This document shows, piece by piece, positions 47,192-54,176 of a DNA stretch of 61,468 nt (position 1 is the stretch's first letter; the number at the start of each line of letters is the position of its first letter). The stretch is from a virus. The notes beneath the pieces were generated by a model that was given only the letters and a program-made list of their open reading frames with translations, did no database searches and was not told where the DNA came from. Both the position numbers and the translations under genes were made by a program. Location of the stretch: positions 1 to 61,468 of IMG/VR virus record IMGVR_UViG_3300012924_000002. The stretch is one strand, 5' to 3'.

Positions 47192-47532
47192 CGCCACAAG
47201 CCTGCGGCGCATCCCTGCCGGATATCCTGGATGCGGGATGGAAATGCACGGGTAGGGGACTGATCGTCGTGTACGTACTTCCCCGGATCAACCTTCCCGT
47301 AGTCCTGCCGGCCCGCGCTCTGGACGTGATCGAACCTGAGCCGTGGTGGGATCTGCCAGTCGAGCGGTTCACGGGTGGCGACCATGCGCACCTCGTCGTG
47401 CCGCGCCGGCCGCCCCCGTTCGAAGGCGACACGCCCGTGATCATCGGCGACGCCGTGCAGTCCTGGAGATATGTCGGCCAGGTGGACGGAAAAGGCCAGC
47501 TGTGGCAATGGCAGGGGGGAACCTCGTCATGA
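47188..47532 (+). CDS. Hypothetical protein
   Basis: 114 aa from ATG 47188 (ATGA overlap); GTG 47270 with AGGGGA is an alternative that would give about 87 aa. Beta-rich with VLPRINLPVVLPARALDVIE and WRYVGQVDGKGQLWQWQGG. Not recognised. Confidence 0.58.
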   Translation: MTPQACGASLPDILDAGWKCTGRGLIVVYVLPRINLPVVLPARALDVIEPEPWWDLPVERFTGGDHAHLVVPRRPPPFEGDTPVIIGDAVQSWRYVGQVDGKGQLWQWQGGTSS

Positions 47533-47915
47533 TCGGGCCTGCGCTGTTCATCATCCTCGCGTTCGTCGCCAGCCTGACACTGCTCGCGATCGCGCGTACG
47601 CTCACGGCCCCGCGCCCGGTTGCCGTGGTGCACCCGGGCGCCCGCCGACCCTGCGCCACCTACGAGATCGACCTGACCGACGGCCGCAGGTACATCGGGT
47701 ACGGCTTCAACCCGCACCAGCGGATCATGCAATCGCACCGACGAGCCACGTGGTTCAAGCTGACCGTGACCGCGCAACGCACCGAGGAGCCGGACCGGGT
47801 CGACTGGTACGACACGGAGGAACTTGCGCATGCGGAGGAGATCCGCCGGATCCGGTCGGCAAAGCCTGGCACCCTCGTCAACAAGGTTCTTTACAAGAGC
47901 GGAGCCGCGCAATGA
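47529..47915 (+). CDS. Membrane-anchored GIY-YIG-like protein
   Basis: 128 aa from ATG 47529 (ATGA overlap). An N-terminal transmembrane helix (LFIILAFVASLTLLAIA) is joined to CATYEIDLTDGRRYIGYGFN, then HQRIMQSHRRATWF and a later Glu and KPGTLVNK, the strand/helix order of GIY-YIG nuclease domains. Membrane anchoring of such a domain is unusual and would place it near incoming or outgoing DNA. Confidence 0.68.
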   Translation: MIGPALFIILAFVASLTLLAIARTLTAPRPVAVVHPGARRPCATYEIDLTDGRRYIGYGFNPHQRIMQSHRRATWFKLTVTAQRTEEPDRVDWYDTEELAHAEEIRRIRSAKPGTLVNKVLYKSGAAQ

Positions 47916-48271
47916 TCGAGGACCCCTTCGAGACCGACACCGACTGGCTTGCCCGTCATGGCGCGCTCATCCGTGAAGCCACCGAAAGCCACCTCGACGA
48001 GGAATGGATTACGCGGGCACGAGACGAGACGACCACCGGCCTGCCGCAGCTTGGTGGAAGCCGCCGGGATGCCCACTACTGGGGGCGTTGGCTGTTGACG
48101 GTGGCTTCCGTGATCGGTCGCGCCTACCTGCAGTGCATGATCCAGCCCGTGGAGGACACCCTGTTGGGAATTCGGAAGGGGCTGCAGACCGCGATGCGTC
48201 ACCCGATCATCGTCGCTCTGCTGACCCTCGTCGTGCTGTTCGCGGTCGGTTTCGCTGCCGCCCGGTTGTAA
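47912..48271 (+). CDS. Tail-anchored membrane protein
   Basis: 119 aa from ATG 47912 (ATGA overlap). Charged N-terminus (ETDTDWLARHGALIREATES) and a C-terminal hydrophobic helix (IIVALLTLVVLFAVGFAAA). Not recognised. Confidence 0.65.
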   Translation: MIEDPFETDTDWLARHGALIREATESHLDEEWITRARDETTTGLPQLGGSRRDAHYWGRWLLTVASVIGRAYLQCMIQPVEDTLLGIRKGLQTAMRHPIIVALLTLVVLFAVGFAAARL

Positions 48272-48286
48272 CATTCGACGCGTGAC
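48262..48286 (+). promoter_or_regulatory. Leaderless promoter: -10 TAACAT seven bases before GTG
   Basis: GGTTGTAACATTCGACGC then GTG 48282. Closely matches the sequence in front of GTG 15017 on the other strand. Confidence 0.5.
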
Positions 48287-48638
48287 TGCCGACTTGAGTA
48301 CTCAGAGCGCCGCGGACCGTTTGGTCGCGGCGCTCGCCATACCTGGCGCGACGTTCACGGGCGAGCAGCTCGTCTGGTTCATCGCGCAGGATCGCCGCTG
48401 GATGCGCGGGTCGGACCCGGACCCGCTGAGCTACGCGGCCGGTTACCAGGCTGGCTACCGCGCCCGGTTGGCCGAGGAGAATGAGGAGTATCGCCAAGCG
48501 ACCGAGGCTCACCGCACGCATGGGGGCGAGGCGATCCGGTGGATGGACAAAGTTGACGCCCGGCGGCGCGCTGACGCTGACGCCCGTCGGCGCCGCCTAG
48601 GCGATCATGCGGGCGGTCCTGTGGAGACCTGGGAGTGA
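48282..48638 (+). CDS. Hypothetical charged helical protein
   Basis: 118 aa from GTG 48282, no ribosome site, probably leaderless. Helical with many charges (RARLAEENEEYRQATEAHRT, DARRRADADARRRRLGD). Not recognised. Confidence 0.62.
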   Translation: MTADLSTQSAADRLVAALAIPGATFTGEQLVWFIAQDRRWMRGSDPDPLSYAAGYQAGYRARLAEENEEYRQATEAHRTHGGEAIRWMDKVDARRRADADARRRRLGDHAGGPVETWE

Positions 48639-48930
48639 AAGCGGGCCGCCGACCCTCCCGTGGGGGGCACAGGGGGGCCGGCGTTCCGGACAGCGCCACG
48701 GGGGTAGCGCCCGCCCGCATATCACCATCCTAGGTGCCAAGCTCAGTTGCCACGTCGGGGGCTCGCGCCAACGATGTCCCTCTTGCTGTTTGCACGACTG
48801 GCTTTTAGGTGCCGCTTCGGCTGCCGCCCTCCGGGAACAGGATTCCCGCGCCACGCGTTACACTTGGCGTACATCCCCCTCACTGCCAGATGAAGGCCGA
48901 CCCCTGGCCCGATCCTGAGAGGAGAACGTC
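48639..48930. other. Intergenic region with promoter
   Basis: 292 bases. I see no credible gene; a minus-strand ORF here has shadow composition. G-runs at 48656-48680 and a promoter-like ACGCGTTACACT near the right end. Confidence 0.5.
48853..48864 (+). promoter_or_regulatory. Half-site and -10: ACGCGT-TACACT
   Basis: Proximal half of the operator family fused to TACACT (48859-48864), 66 bases before ATG 48931. Confidence 0.5.
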
Positions 48931-49224
48931 ATGTTCGCCATGCCTGACGGGCCGGACCTGACAGCCCACATCCGGCACTGCAACTCGTGCAGCGCGGCAA
49001 TCATCTGGGCTCGCACAATCCACGGCCGCGCGATGCCCATCGATGCCTACCCTTCCTACGCGGGAAACATCATGTTGGAGTTGCGCCAGGGCTTCGTCCG
49101 GGCGACGGTCCTCACCGCGGAGGCCGCAGCCGCAGCGTTCAGTACGGATCCGAACGATGAGCAGCAGCTACGAACCTCCCACTTCGTCACCTGCCCCGAC
49201 GCCGACGGGTGGAGGCACCGCTGA
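48931..49224 (+). CDS. Zinc-binding hypothetical protein
   Basis: 97 aa behind GAGAGGAG. HIRHCNSCSAAIIWARTIHG and a late VTCPDADGW make a probable zinc site; similar short proteins accept phage single-copy roles of unknown nature. Overlaps the next gene by one base (TGATGG). Confidence 0.65.
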   Translation: MFAMPDGPDLTAHIRHCNSCSAAIIWARTIHGRAMPIDAYPSYAGNIMLELRQGFVRATVLTAEAAAAAFSTDPNDEQQLRTSHFVTCPDADGWRHR

Positions 49225-49436
49225 TGGCCCTCCGGGAATGGTGTGCCGACGAGGGGAAGATCAGCTACCCGACCGCAGACGACGCCTGGAGGGCGCTCGC
49301 CTGGATGGGCAAACGCCAGCGCGAGCGGAAGGGCTCCGCCTACCGCTGCCCAAAGTGCCAGGGATGGCACCTGACTAGTAAACCGAAAAGCGCACGAGAC
49401 GAGATGCGCCACGCCTGGAGGAGGTTCAGTCGATGA
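49224..49436 (+). CDS. Zinc-ribbon protein
   Basis: 70 aa from ATG 49224. ALREWCADEGKISYPTADDA, then GSAYRCPKCQGWHLTSKPKS and a basic end. Resembles short zinc-ribbon proteins common in actinophages. Overlaps the next gene by ATGA. Confidence 0.68.
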   Translation: MALREWCADEGKISYPTADDAWRALAWMGKRQRERKGSAYRCPKCQGWHLTSKPKSARDEMRHAWRRFSR

Positions 49437-49660
49437 ATGTGGAGCATGGACCGGCCAGCACGATGCACCACCTAAGGGAGAGTGGAGCGCGGGCCGAACG
49501 GGGTCGGCTGGCACTGCTGGAAGGTCTCGGAGAGATCGAGGGCGCTCTTGATCTGCATGCCCTCGCGGTCTTGCTCGACCGCGAAGTGCCGCCGCTTGAC
49601 GAGGTGATGCGCAAGGCGATCAGCCGGGCGCACGAAGCCCACCGCCGGGCCTGGAAGTAG
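49433..49660 (+). CDS. Hypothetical helical protein
   Basis: 75 aa. HHLRESGARAERGRLALLEG, LGEIEGALDLHALAVLLDRE, entirely helical. Overlaps the previous gene by ATGA. Not recognised. Confidence 0.62.
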   Translation: MNVEHGPASTMHHLRESGARAERGRLALLEGLGEIEGALDLHALAVLLDREVPPLDEVMRKAISRAHEAHRRAWK

Positions 49661-49671
49661 GGGCAGTCGGG

Positions 49672-50271
49672 ATGAGCCGTAACCAGTGGGCTTTCGGTGA
49701 GCGTTCCCGCTACGGCAAGCACACCCCGCCGGGTGTCATCCGCGGTGTCCGCCGCGGCGTGGAGTGGAACGGGGCGCTGAGCTATAACGGGCACCGACAC
49801 GTTCCCCAGCATCTGCGCAAGCTGATCCTCGACTTCGTGGGTAGTTTGACCCGGCCAACGACCGCCCGCGAAATCACCGTCGTCTTGGGCGGCTACTCGA
49901 ACAAGCACATCGCCCGCGTGTTGTCCTGGATGTACGCGGATGGCGACCTGGCCCGTTCCGGTCAGTGGGCCTCGTATCTGTGGACGCTCCCGTCGTACAT
50001 TCCGGCGGAGGAGCCCTCCCGGCCGTGTTCGAAGTGCCGGGAAGTGAAGCCTGCGGATCATTTCGGTCGAGACCGTGCGCAGGCCACGGGCAGGGCCAGC
50101 CAGTGCCGCCAGTGCCGCAGTCCGAAAGCGGACAAAGACCAGGTCCGGACCTACCCGGACCGCCAGACCAGCCAGGGAAGGGGGTGTAGTGGACAATGTC
50201 CGGTTCCGTCAAAAGCGGTGAGATCGTCTGGGACTTCGCCCAGAAAGAACTCATCTGGTACTGACAGCTGA
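49672..50271 (+). CDS. Winged-helix and zinc-ribbon protein
   Basis: 199 aa. Residues about 45-105 (RKLILDFVGSLTRPTTAREI, YSNKHIARVLSWMYADGDLA) look like a winged-helix DNA-binding domain; residues about 117-148 (CSKCREVKPADHF...CRQC) are a zinc-ribbon. The last 40 residues are low-complexity and overlap another small ORF, so the true end may differ. Candidate late-operon regulator. Confidence 0.68.
   Translation: MSRNQWAFGERSRYGKHTPPGVIRGVRRGVEWNGALSYNGHRHVPQHLRKLILDFVGSLTRPTTAREITVVLGGYSNKHIARVLSWMYADGDLARSGQWASYLWTLPSYIPAEEPSRPCSKCREVKPADHFGRDRAQATGRASQCRQCRSPKADKDQVRTYPDRQTSQGRGCSGQCPVPSKAVRSSGTSPRKNSSGTDS
50196..50264 (+). CDS. Possible 22-aa peptide
   Basis: ATG 50196 opens MSGSVKSGEIVWDFAQKELI plus WY, with AAGGGGG upstream. 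It overlaps the low-complexity end of the previous gene in another frame. Confidence 0.35.
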   Translation: MSGSVKSGEIVWDFAQKELIWY

Positions 50272-50276
50272 CGAAC

Positions 50277-50317
50277 GCACGGAACCCTCGGCAAGAGCGC
50301 TGCCGAGGGTTCCGTGC
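50277..50317. terminator. 17-bp perfect hairpin between converging operons
   Basis: Arms 50277-50293 and 50301-50317, 7-base loop. Separates the plus-strand early genes from the minus-strand late operon; bidirectional. Confidence 0.85.
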
Positions 50318-50342
50318 CGTAAGGAATCAGGCAGTTGTCAGG

Positions 50343-50711
50343 CTAGTTGACACGCCGGCCGTTGACTACGGCACCGGAGTGAATGTCTGCGGCCGGCGAG
50401 ACCTGCCCATGCGTGAACAGTGCGAGCACCGCCAGCAGCGCCGTGGAGAACGCGGACACGTTGCCCTGGCTGAGGTGCAGCCCGTACGCCCCGGCGAGCG
50501 CGGCCAGAGCGGACACGGCATACGTCCACACCTGCGGCGCGATCGGACGTGTCTTCCAGGATGCGATCACGAGCGCGACAGCGTTGACGGCGGCAACCCA
50601 CCAGGCCGCCTCGGCGGGGGTGAGTGAGTGCCAGCCGAACCCGGCCACCCAGTCCAGGACACCTGCGAGCGCGGCGAGCCCGAGAGTCCATTGCGCGGTT
50701 AGCTTGCCCAT
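50343..50711 (-). CDS. Holin (putative)
   Basis: 122 aa. Three hydrophobic segments (WTLGLAALAGVLDWVAGFGW, AAWWVAAVNAVALVIASW, YAVSALAALAGAYGLHL) plus a fourth weaker one (STALLAVLALFTHG) and a polar tail. Last gene of the late operon, after the tail genes; topology fits actinophage holins. Together with 16235-16687 this gives two holin candidates far from each other. Confidence 0.65.
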   Translation of the reverse strand: MGKLTAQWTLGLAALAGVLDWVAGFGWHSLTPAEAAWWVAAVNAVALVIASWKTRPIAPQVWTYAVSALAALAGAYGLHLSQGNVSAFSTALLAVLALFTHGQVSPAADIHSGAVVNGRRVN

Positions 50712-50818
50712 ACTTCTCGTCTCCTTCAGCTCGCCCCGGACGGGGCGATTCGGCCGCGTTGGTTGCGGCTCTGCGTAGGCGTCAGTCTGCCGCGGAATGC
50801 CCGCGGGGAACAGGCAGC
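50712..50818. other. Short leader with palindrome before the holin gene
   Basis: CGCCCCGGACGGGGCG (50732-50747) lies between the upstream stop and the holin ribosome site. Possible transcription attenuator. Confidence 0.4.
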
Positions 50819-51145
50819 CTACGGCAGGGGGAACGTTCCGAGCCGGTTCCAGCCGATCGTGTCCCGCGCCGGGATCCCGGACGGAGACTCGGACCAGCTG
50901 AACCCGGTAGCGTCCACCCAGCGGACCACGGCGGTTCGGCGGTTCGGGTCCCCCTGCTCCAACACGTCGCCCAACGCGACCGTGAACTGTACGGGCGTGA
51001 CCACCCCCTGAGGCAGCGTCACCGCGGGCGACAGGAAAGTGCCGTTGTTGTCGATCACCCGCACCGTCGCTGTCACCGCAACGGAATCGATGCTGATGAT
51101 TTTCGCGGACACCTCCGCGATCATGCCTGCTACCAGAACCGTCAT
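50819..51145 (-). CDS. Tail-associated hypothetical protein
   Basis: 108 aa from ATG 51145. Beta-rich (IISIDSVAVTATVRVIDNNG, VVTPVQFTVALGDVLEQGDP) and ends GWNRLGTFPLP. Two bases after the tail protein stop. Role inferred from position. Confidence 0.62.
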   Translation of the reverse strand: MTVLVAGMIAEVSAKIISIDSVAVTATVRVIDNNGTFLSPAVTLPQGVVTPVQFTVALGDVLEQGDPNRRTAVVRWVDATGFSWSESPSGIPARDTIGWNRLGTFPLP

Positions 51146-51147
51146 GG

Positions 51148-52764
51148 CTATCGCTTTCTCGTGATACGTCGTTTGGACAGGTCGGCGATCGCCCTGGACA
51201 CCGTCAGCGGGTACGAGTCGAGTTCCAGTGAGACAACCCCAGAGCCGGCGTTGTACTCCGCCGCCGCGATCTTGAACACGGTGATGCCGTCCCGTGCGGT
51301 CGCGTTCAACGCGTCGATACGGGGCATGACGCTGCGCACCCTGATCAGGTGTCCGGGCCTGACCTCCCACGGCATGACGTAGCGGCCGCGGTCCAGGTCG
51401 AGGATGGGGCGGGCGATCGTCAGGGTGCCCTGGTTGACGGGGGTCTGGTGCTCGGCCAGGAACTGAGTTCCCGCCTGCGTCGCGTTCGCTGCGCTACCGA
51501 CTTCGTCTGACAGGTCGATGTACGCCTCACGGATCAGCCCGATGTCGTCGAGCGCGGGGACCGCCTGCGTGAGGTAGGTCGTGTGGCCCACGCCGACGCT
51601 GTTGCGCCAGCGCACAGACACGCGGTTGTAGAGCTCGCTCGCCGAGGAGGGGGAACTGAACCCGTCCGCAGCGGACGCCTCATACCTGACTTCGCTAGGC
51701 CACGACGTCCACTCGAAGCGGTGCAGGCCGTTGCTGTTCCGCTCCCAGGCCGCCCATGTGTAGGCCGGTTCGAGGGTCATCAGGTCGGCGAAGATCGCCG
51801 ACGCTGTGGTCCCGTCCGGGTAGGACAGCTGGTCGATGGCCGCAAGCGTCGTCTCAACACTGGCGTTCGGTCCGTCGAACAGCGGCAAGAGCCGGCCGAG
51901 TACGTCCTTGACCACGTCCGACCCGAGGATCGTGTCAGTGGTGTACCCGGAGGTGATGTCGGTGCCGCCGGCGTCCTTCAGTAGGCCGCGTACGACCGGG
52001 GTGAACTGGACCCAAATGGTGTCATTGGTGGCGGTGAAATCCGACACGTTGCGGGCAAACCGGAGTCGGACCGTGTCGTGTCCGGCCGTGATCGCATTGG
52101 TCCCGCCCCGGGCGCCGGTGAGCGCACCCGGCGTGAGTGAGGCGGCATCGGTGTCCACGGCCACCGTCGCGCCGACCCCCAGCGAGGTGCCCAGCCGGAA
52201 CTCGAAGTTCGAGCTGGCCATTCCAGCAACCCACCCGATGGTGACCCGGGCGAGCTGCTGTCCCGTGTATTCGACCTGGTGGTAGACGCTTAACCCTGCG
52301 AGGCCGGCCTGGAAGGTCGTGCCGTTCGTCAGCGACATCTGGATTGCCTGGTTGTCGTTGCTCGACACGTTCACCGAGGTTGTCGAGCCGGGAGGCCCAC
52401 CGGTGGACCACCCGTCCAGGCCGGTGTCCACGTAGACGATCGCCATGTTGCGGTCGAGCGCGTGCGCCGCTGGCCCAGTCGCGGTGAGCTGCCAGATTTC
52501 TCCAGCGTCTCCCGCCGTGCGGCCGGCGTCGTCCAGGCGCCCCTCCCACGCCGTGGAGCCGTCCCGCCGGTCGTAGACGTACACCTCGCCGAACTGGTCG
52601 ATCTCGTCGGGCTGCAACGCCAGCGGCCGGGACAGGGTGAAGGTCGCCGACGCGAACCCGCCCGGCGCCGTCGACCGGAACGTGAGGTCGTGCAGGTCCC
52701 GGGTGACGTGCACGTCGCCCTTGGCTGTGGACAGCCGCACCGCCAGTGGCACGGTAAGCGTCAT
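51148..52764 (-). CDS. Minor tail protein (tail-associated hub/lysin-like position)
   Basis: 538 aa. Overlaps the upstream gene by ATGA. Beta-rich start (FRSTAPGGFASATFTLSRPL, VYVYDRRDGSTAWEGRLDD) resembles the hub domains of phage tail tips; the rest alternates strands with few helices. Third gene after the tape measure, where the baseplate hub is usually encoded. Confidence 0.78.
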   Translation of the reverse strand: MTLTVPLAVRLSTAKGDVHVTRDLHDLTFRSTAPGGFASATFTLSRPLALQPDEIDQFGEVYVYDRRDGSTAWEGRLDDAGRTAGDAGEIWQLTATGPAAHALDRNMAIVYVDTGLDGWSTGGPPGSTTSVNVSSNDNQAIQMSLTNGTTFQAGLAGLSVYHQVEYTGQQLARVTIGWVAGMASSNFEFRLGTSLGVGATVAVDTDAASLTPGALTGARGGTNAITAGHDTVRLRFARNVSDFTATNDTIWVQFTPVVRGLLKDAGGTDITSGYTTDTILGSDVVKDVLGRLLPLFDGPNASVETTLAAIDQLSYPDGTTASAIFADLMTLEPAYTWAAWERNSNGLHRFEWTSWPSEVRYEASAADGFSSPSSASELYNRVSVRWRNSVGVGHTTYLTQAVPALDDIGLIREAYIDLSDEVGSAANATQAGTQFLAEHQTPVNQGTLTIARPILDLDRGRYVMPWEVRPGHLIRVRSVMPRIDALNATARDGITVFKIAAAEYNAGSGVVSLELDSYPLTVSRAIADLSKRRITRKR

Positions 52765-54176
52765 GTGCTGGCCGGCCTGACCACCAGGTAGCGGGGCCAG
52801 TAGGTGGCAACGATGGCGGTCGTCTCGGACTTAGTGACCGTGGCTCCCCGCCCACTCCTTCGGATCCAGTACATCCGGTTGGTGACGTTCGGGGTGACCG
52901 TCGGGAACCCGCCGGCCAGCGCGTGCGGCAGGGTGCCGTACACCTGGCCGGAACCGTTCTGCGTGTAGATCATCTCGTGGGTGCCGTCGATGACGAAACT
53001 GTCCGAGGTCGAGGCGGCATCACCCCAGTCGATCAACGCCAGCTGATCGTCCGCCGGCACGAACAGCAGGTAGTCGATGTCCAGAGTCGAGGTGCCGGCG
53101 GTACGCGACGCTGCGACCTCGATGTAGCGGCCGGCCACCGACAACTCCGTGTTGGAGTACCCGTCCATGACGGGGTCTGCCCCCGTCGGGAAGGTGATGA
53201 TCCCTAGGTCGACGTGGCAGCGCGCGGTCACATCGTCGGTAGCTACCGGGTCGTTCTGCACCAGCACAGGCGCCGTCGACGACGTGTACCCCAACTGCAC
53301 GGTGATGTCGCCGGTCGCGGATGAGCGACGCAGCAGGGCGAACACCCGGTAGCGCCCGCGGACGTCAACAGACGCCGACGTGGGGTAGGTGGCGAGGTAC
53401 ACCCGGCGGACCATGGTGGCGTCCGTCGAGAACGAGGTTCGGGCGTAGCTTGACCCGCTGCCCGACATGGCCGCATCCGCCCCCGGCAGGGTCGTGTCGG
53501 TGCCCAACGTCATCGACTCGGCCTGCAGCAGGAACGGGACGTTCGCGACGGTGCCGCGCCGGCGGACCGCCAGGACCGAGATGGGGTTCCCGGCGTCGTA
53601 CAGGTTGCCGGTGGGGAACGTCAAAACCAGTGGGGTCTCCACGTCCCCCTTCACGCCGGTGATATCCCAGCTCATCGGGTTCGTGCCCGCGGCAGGGTCT
53701 TCGGTGACCGTTACCGAGGCGATCGCCTCTTTCAAGCCTAGGGCGAACGGCTCGGCGGGGATCTCTAGCGACATGACGGTGTTACCGGACAGCAGCAGCC
53801 GCAGCATCGACAGGGTGTAGTCCGGCGCGGAGTAGGTGCGGAAAAACACTGGGGAGGTGGCGCCGTCGAGCTGAACCTTCAGGATGTTCGACGGCCGGGC
53901 CAGCTCCCGGGCAAGGTTCTGCATCGCAGTGGCGGCAGCGTCCGTGGTCGCCGCGATCACCTTGACGGGGATCTTCAAGACACGATTGCTGTAGGCCGCC
54001 GCCGGGATGAACTCGCCGTCGTTCAGCATCGTCGAGACGACAGCCCGCCGCAGCGGCGGCGGGGACAGGTCGATACCTTCGTCGGACACGAGGAGGCTGC
54101 TGGCGAGCGAGTTCAGGTTCAGCCGGATCGTCGGGCTGGACGCGATGGAATCCACGAACTGGACTATCGACGCCAT
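52761..54176 (-). CDS. Distal tail protein (putative)
   Basis: 471 aa. N-terminal ~130 residues (RVLKIPVKVIAATTDAAATA, LARELARPSNILKVQLDGAT) match the pattern of actinophage distal tail/Dit proteins, followed by two carbohydrate-binding-like beta domains (RRVYLATYPTSASVDVRGRY, LDIDYLLFVPADDQLALIDW). Directly after the tape measure gene, with a one-base overlap. Confidence 0.78.
   Translation of the reverse strand: MASIVQFVDSIASSPTIRLNLNSLASSLLVSDEGIDLSPPPLRRAVVSTMLNDGEFIPAAAYSNRVLKIPVKVIAATTDAAATAMQNLARELARPSNILKVQLDGATSPVFFRTYSAPDYTLSMLRLLLSGNTVMSLEIPAEPFALGLKEAIASVTVTEDPAAGTNPMSWDITGVKGDVETPLVLTFPTGNLYDAGNPISVLAVRRRGTVANVPFLLQAESMTLGTDTTLPGADAAMSGSGSSYARTSFSTDATMVRRVYLATYPTSASVDVRGRYRVFALLRRSSATGDITVQLGYTSSTAPVLVQNDPVATDDVTARCHVDLGIITFPTGADPVMDGYSNTELSVAGRYIEVAASRTAGTSTLDIDYLLFVPADDQLALIDWGDAASTSDSFVIDGTHEMIYTQNGSGQVYGTLPHALAGGFPTVTPNVTNRMYWIRRSGRGATVTKSETTAIVATYWPRYLVVRPAST

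Noticed and set aside
48597-48854. 85-aa minus-strand ORF in the intergenic gap
   Set aside because: Arg/Pro/Cys-rich shadow-type composition, no ribosome site, strand opposite to both neighbours.
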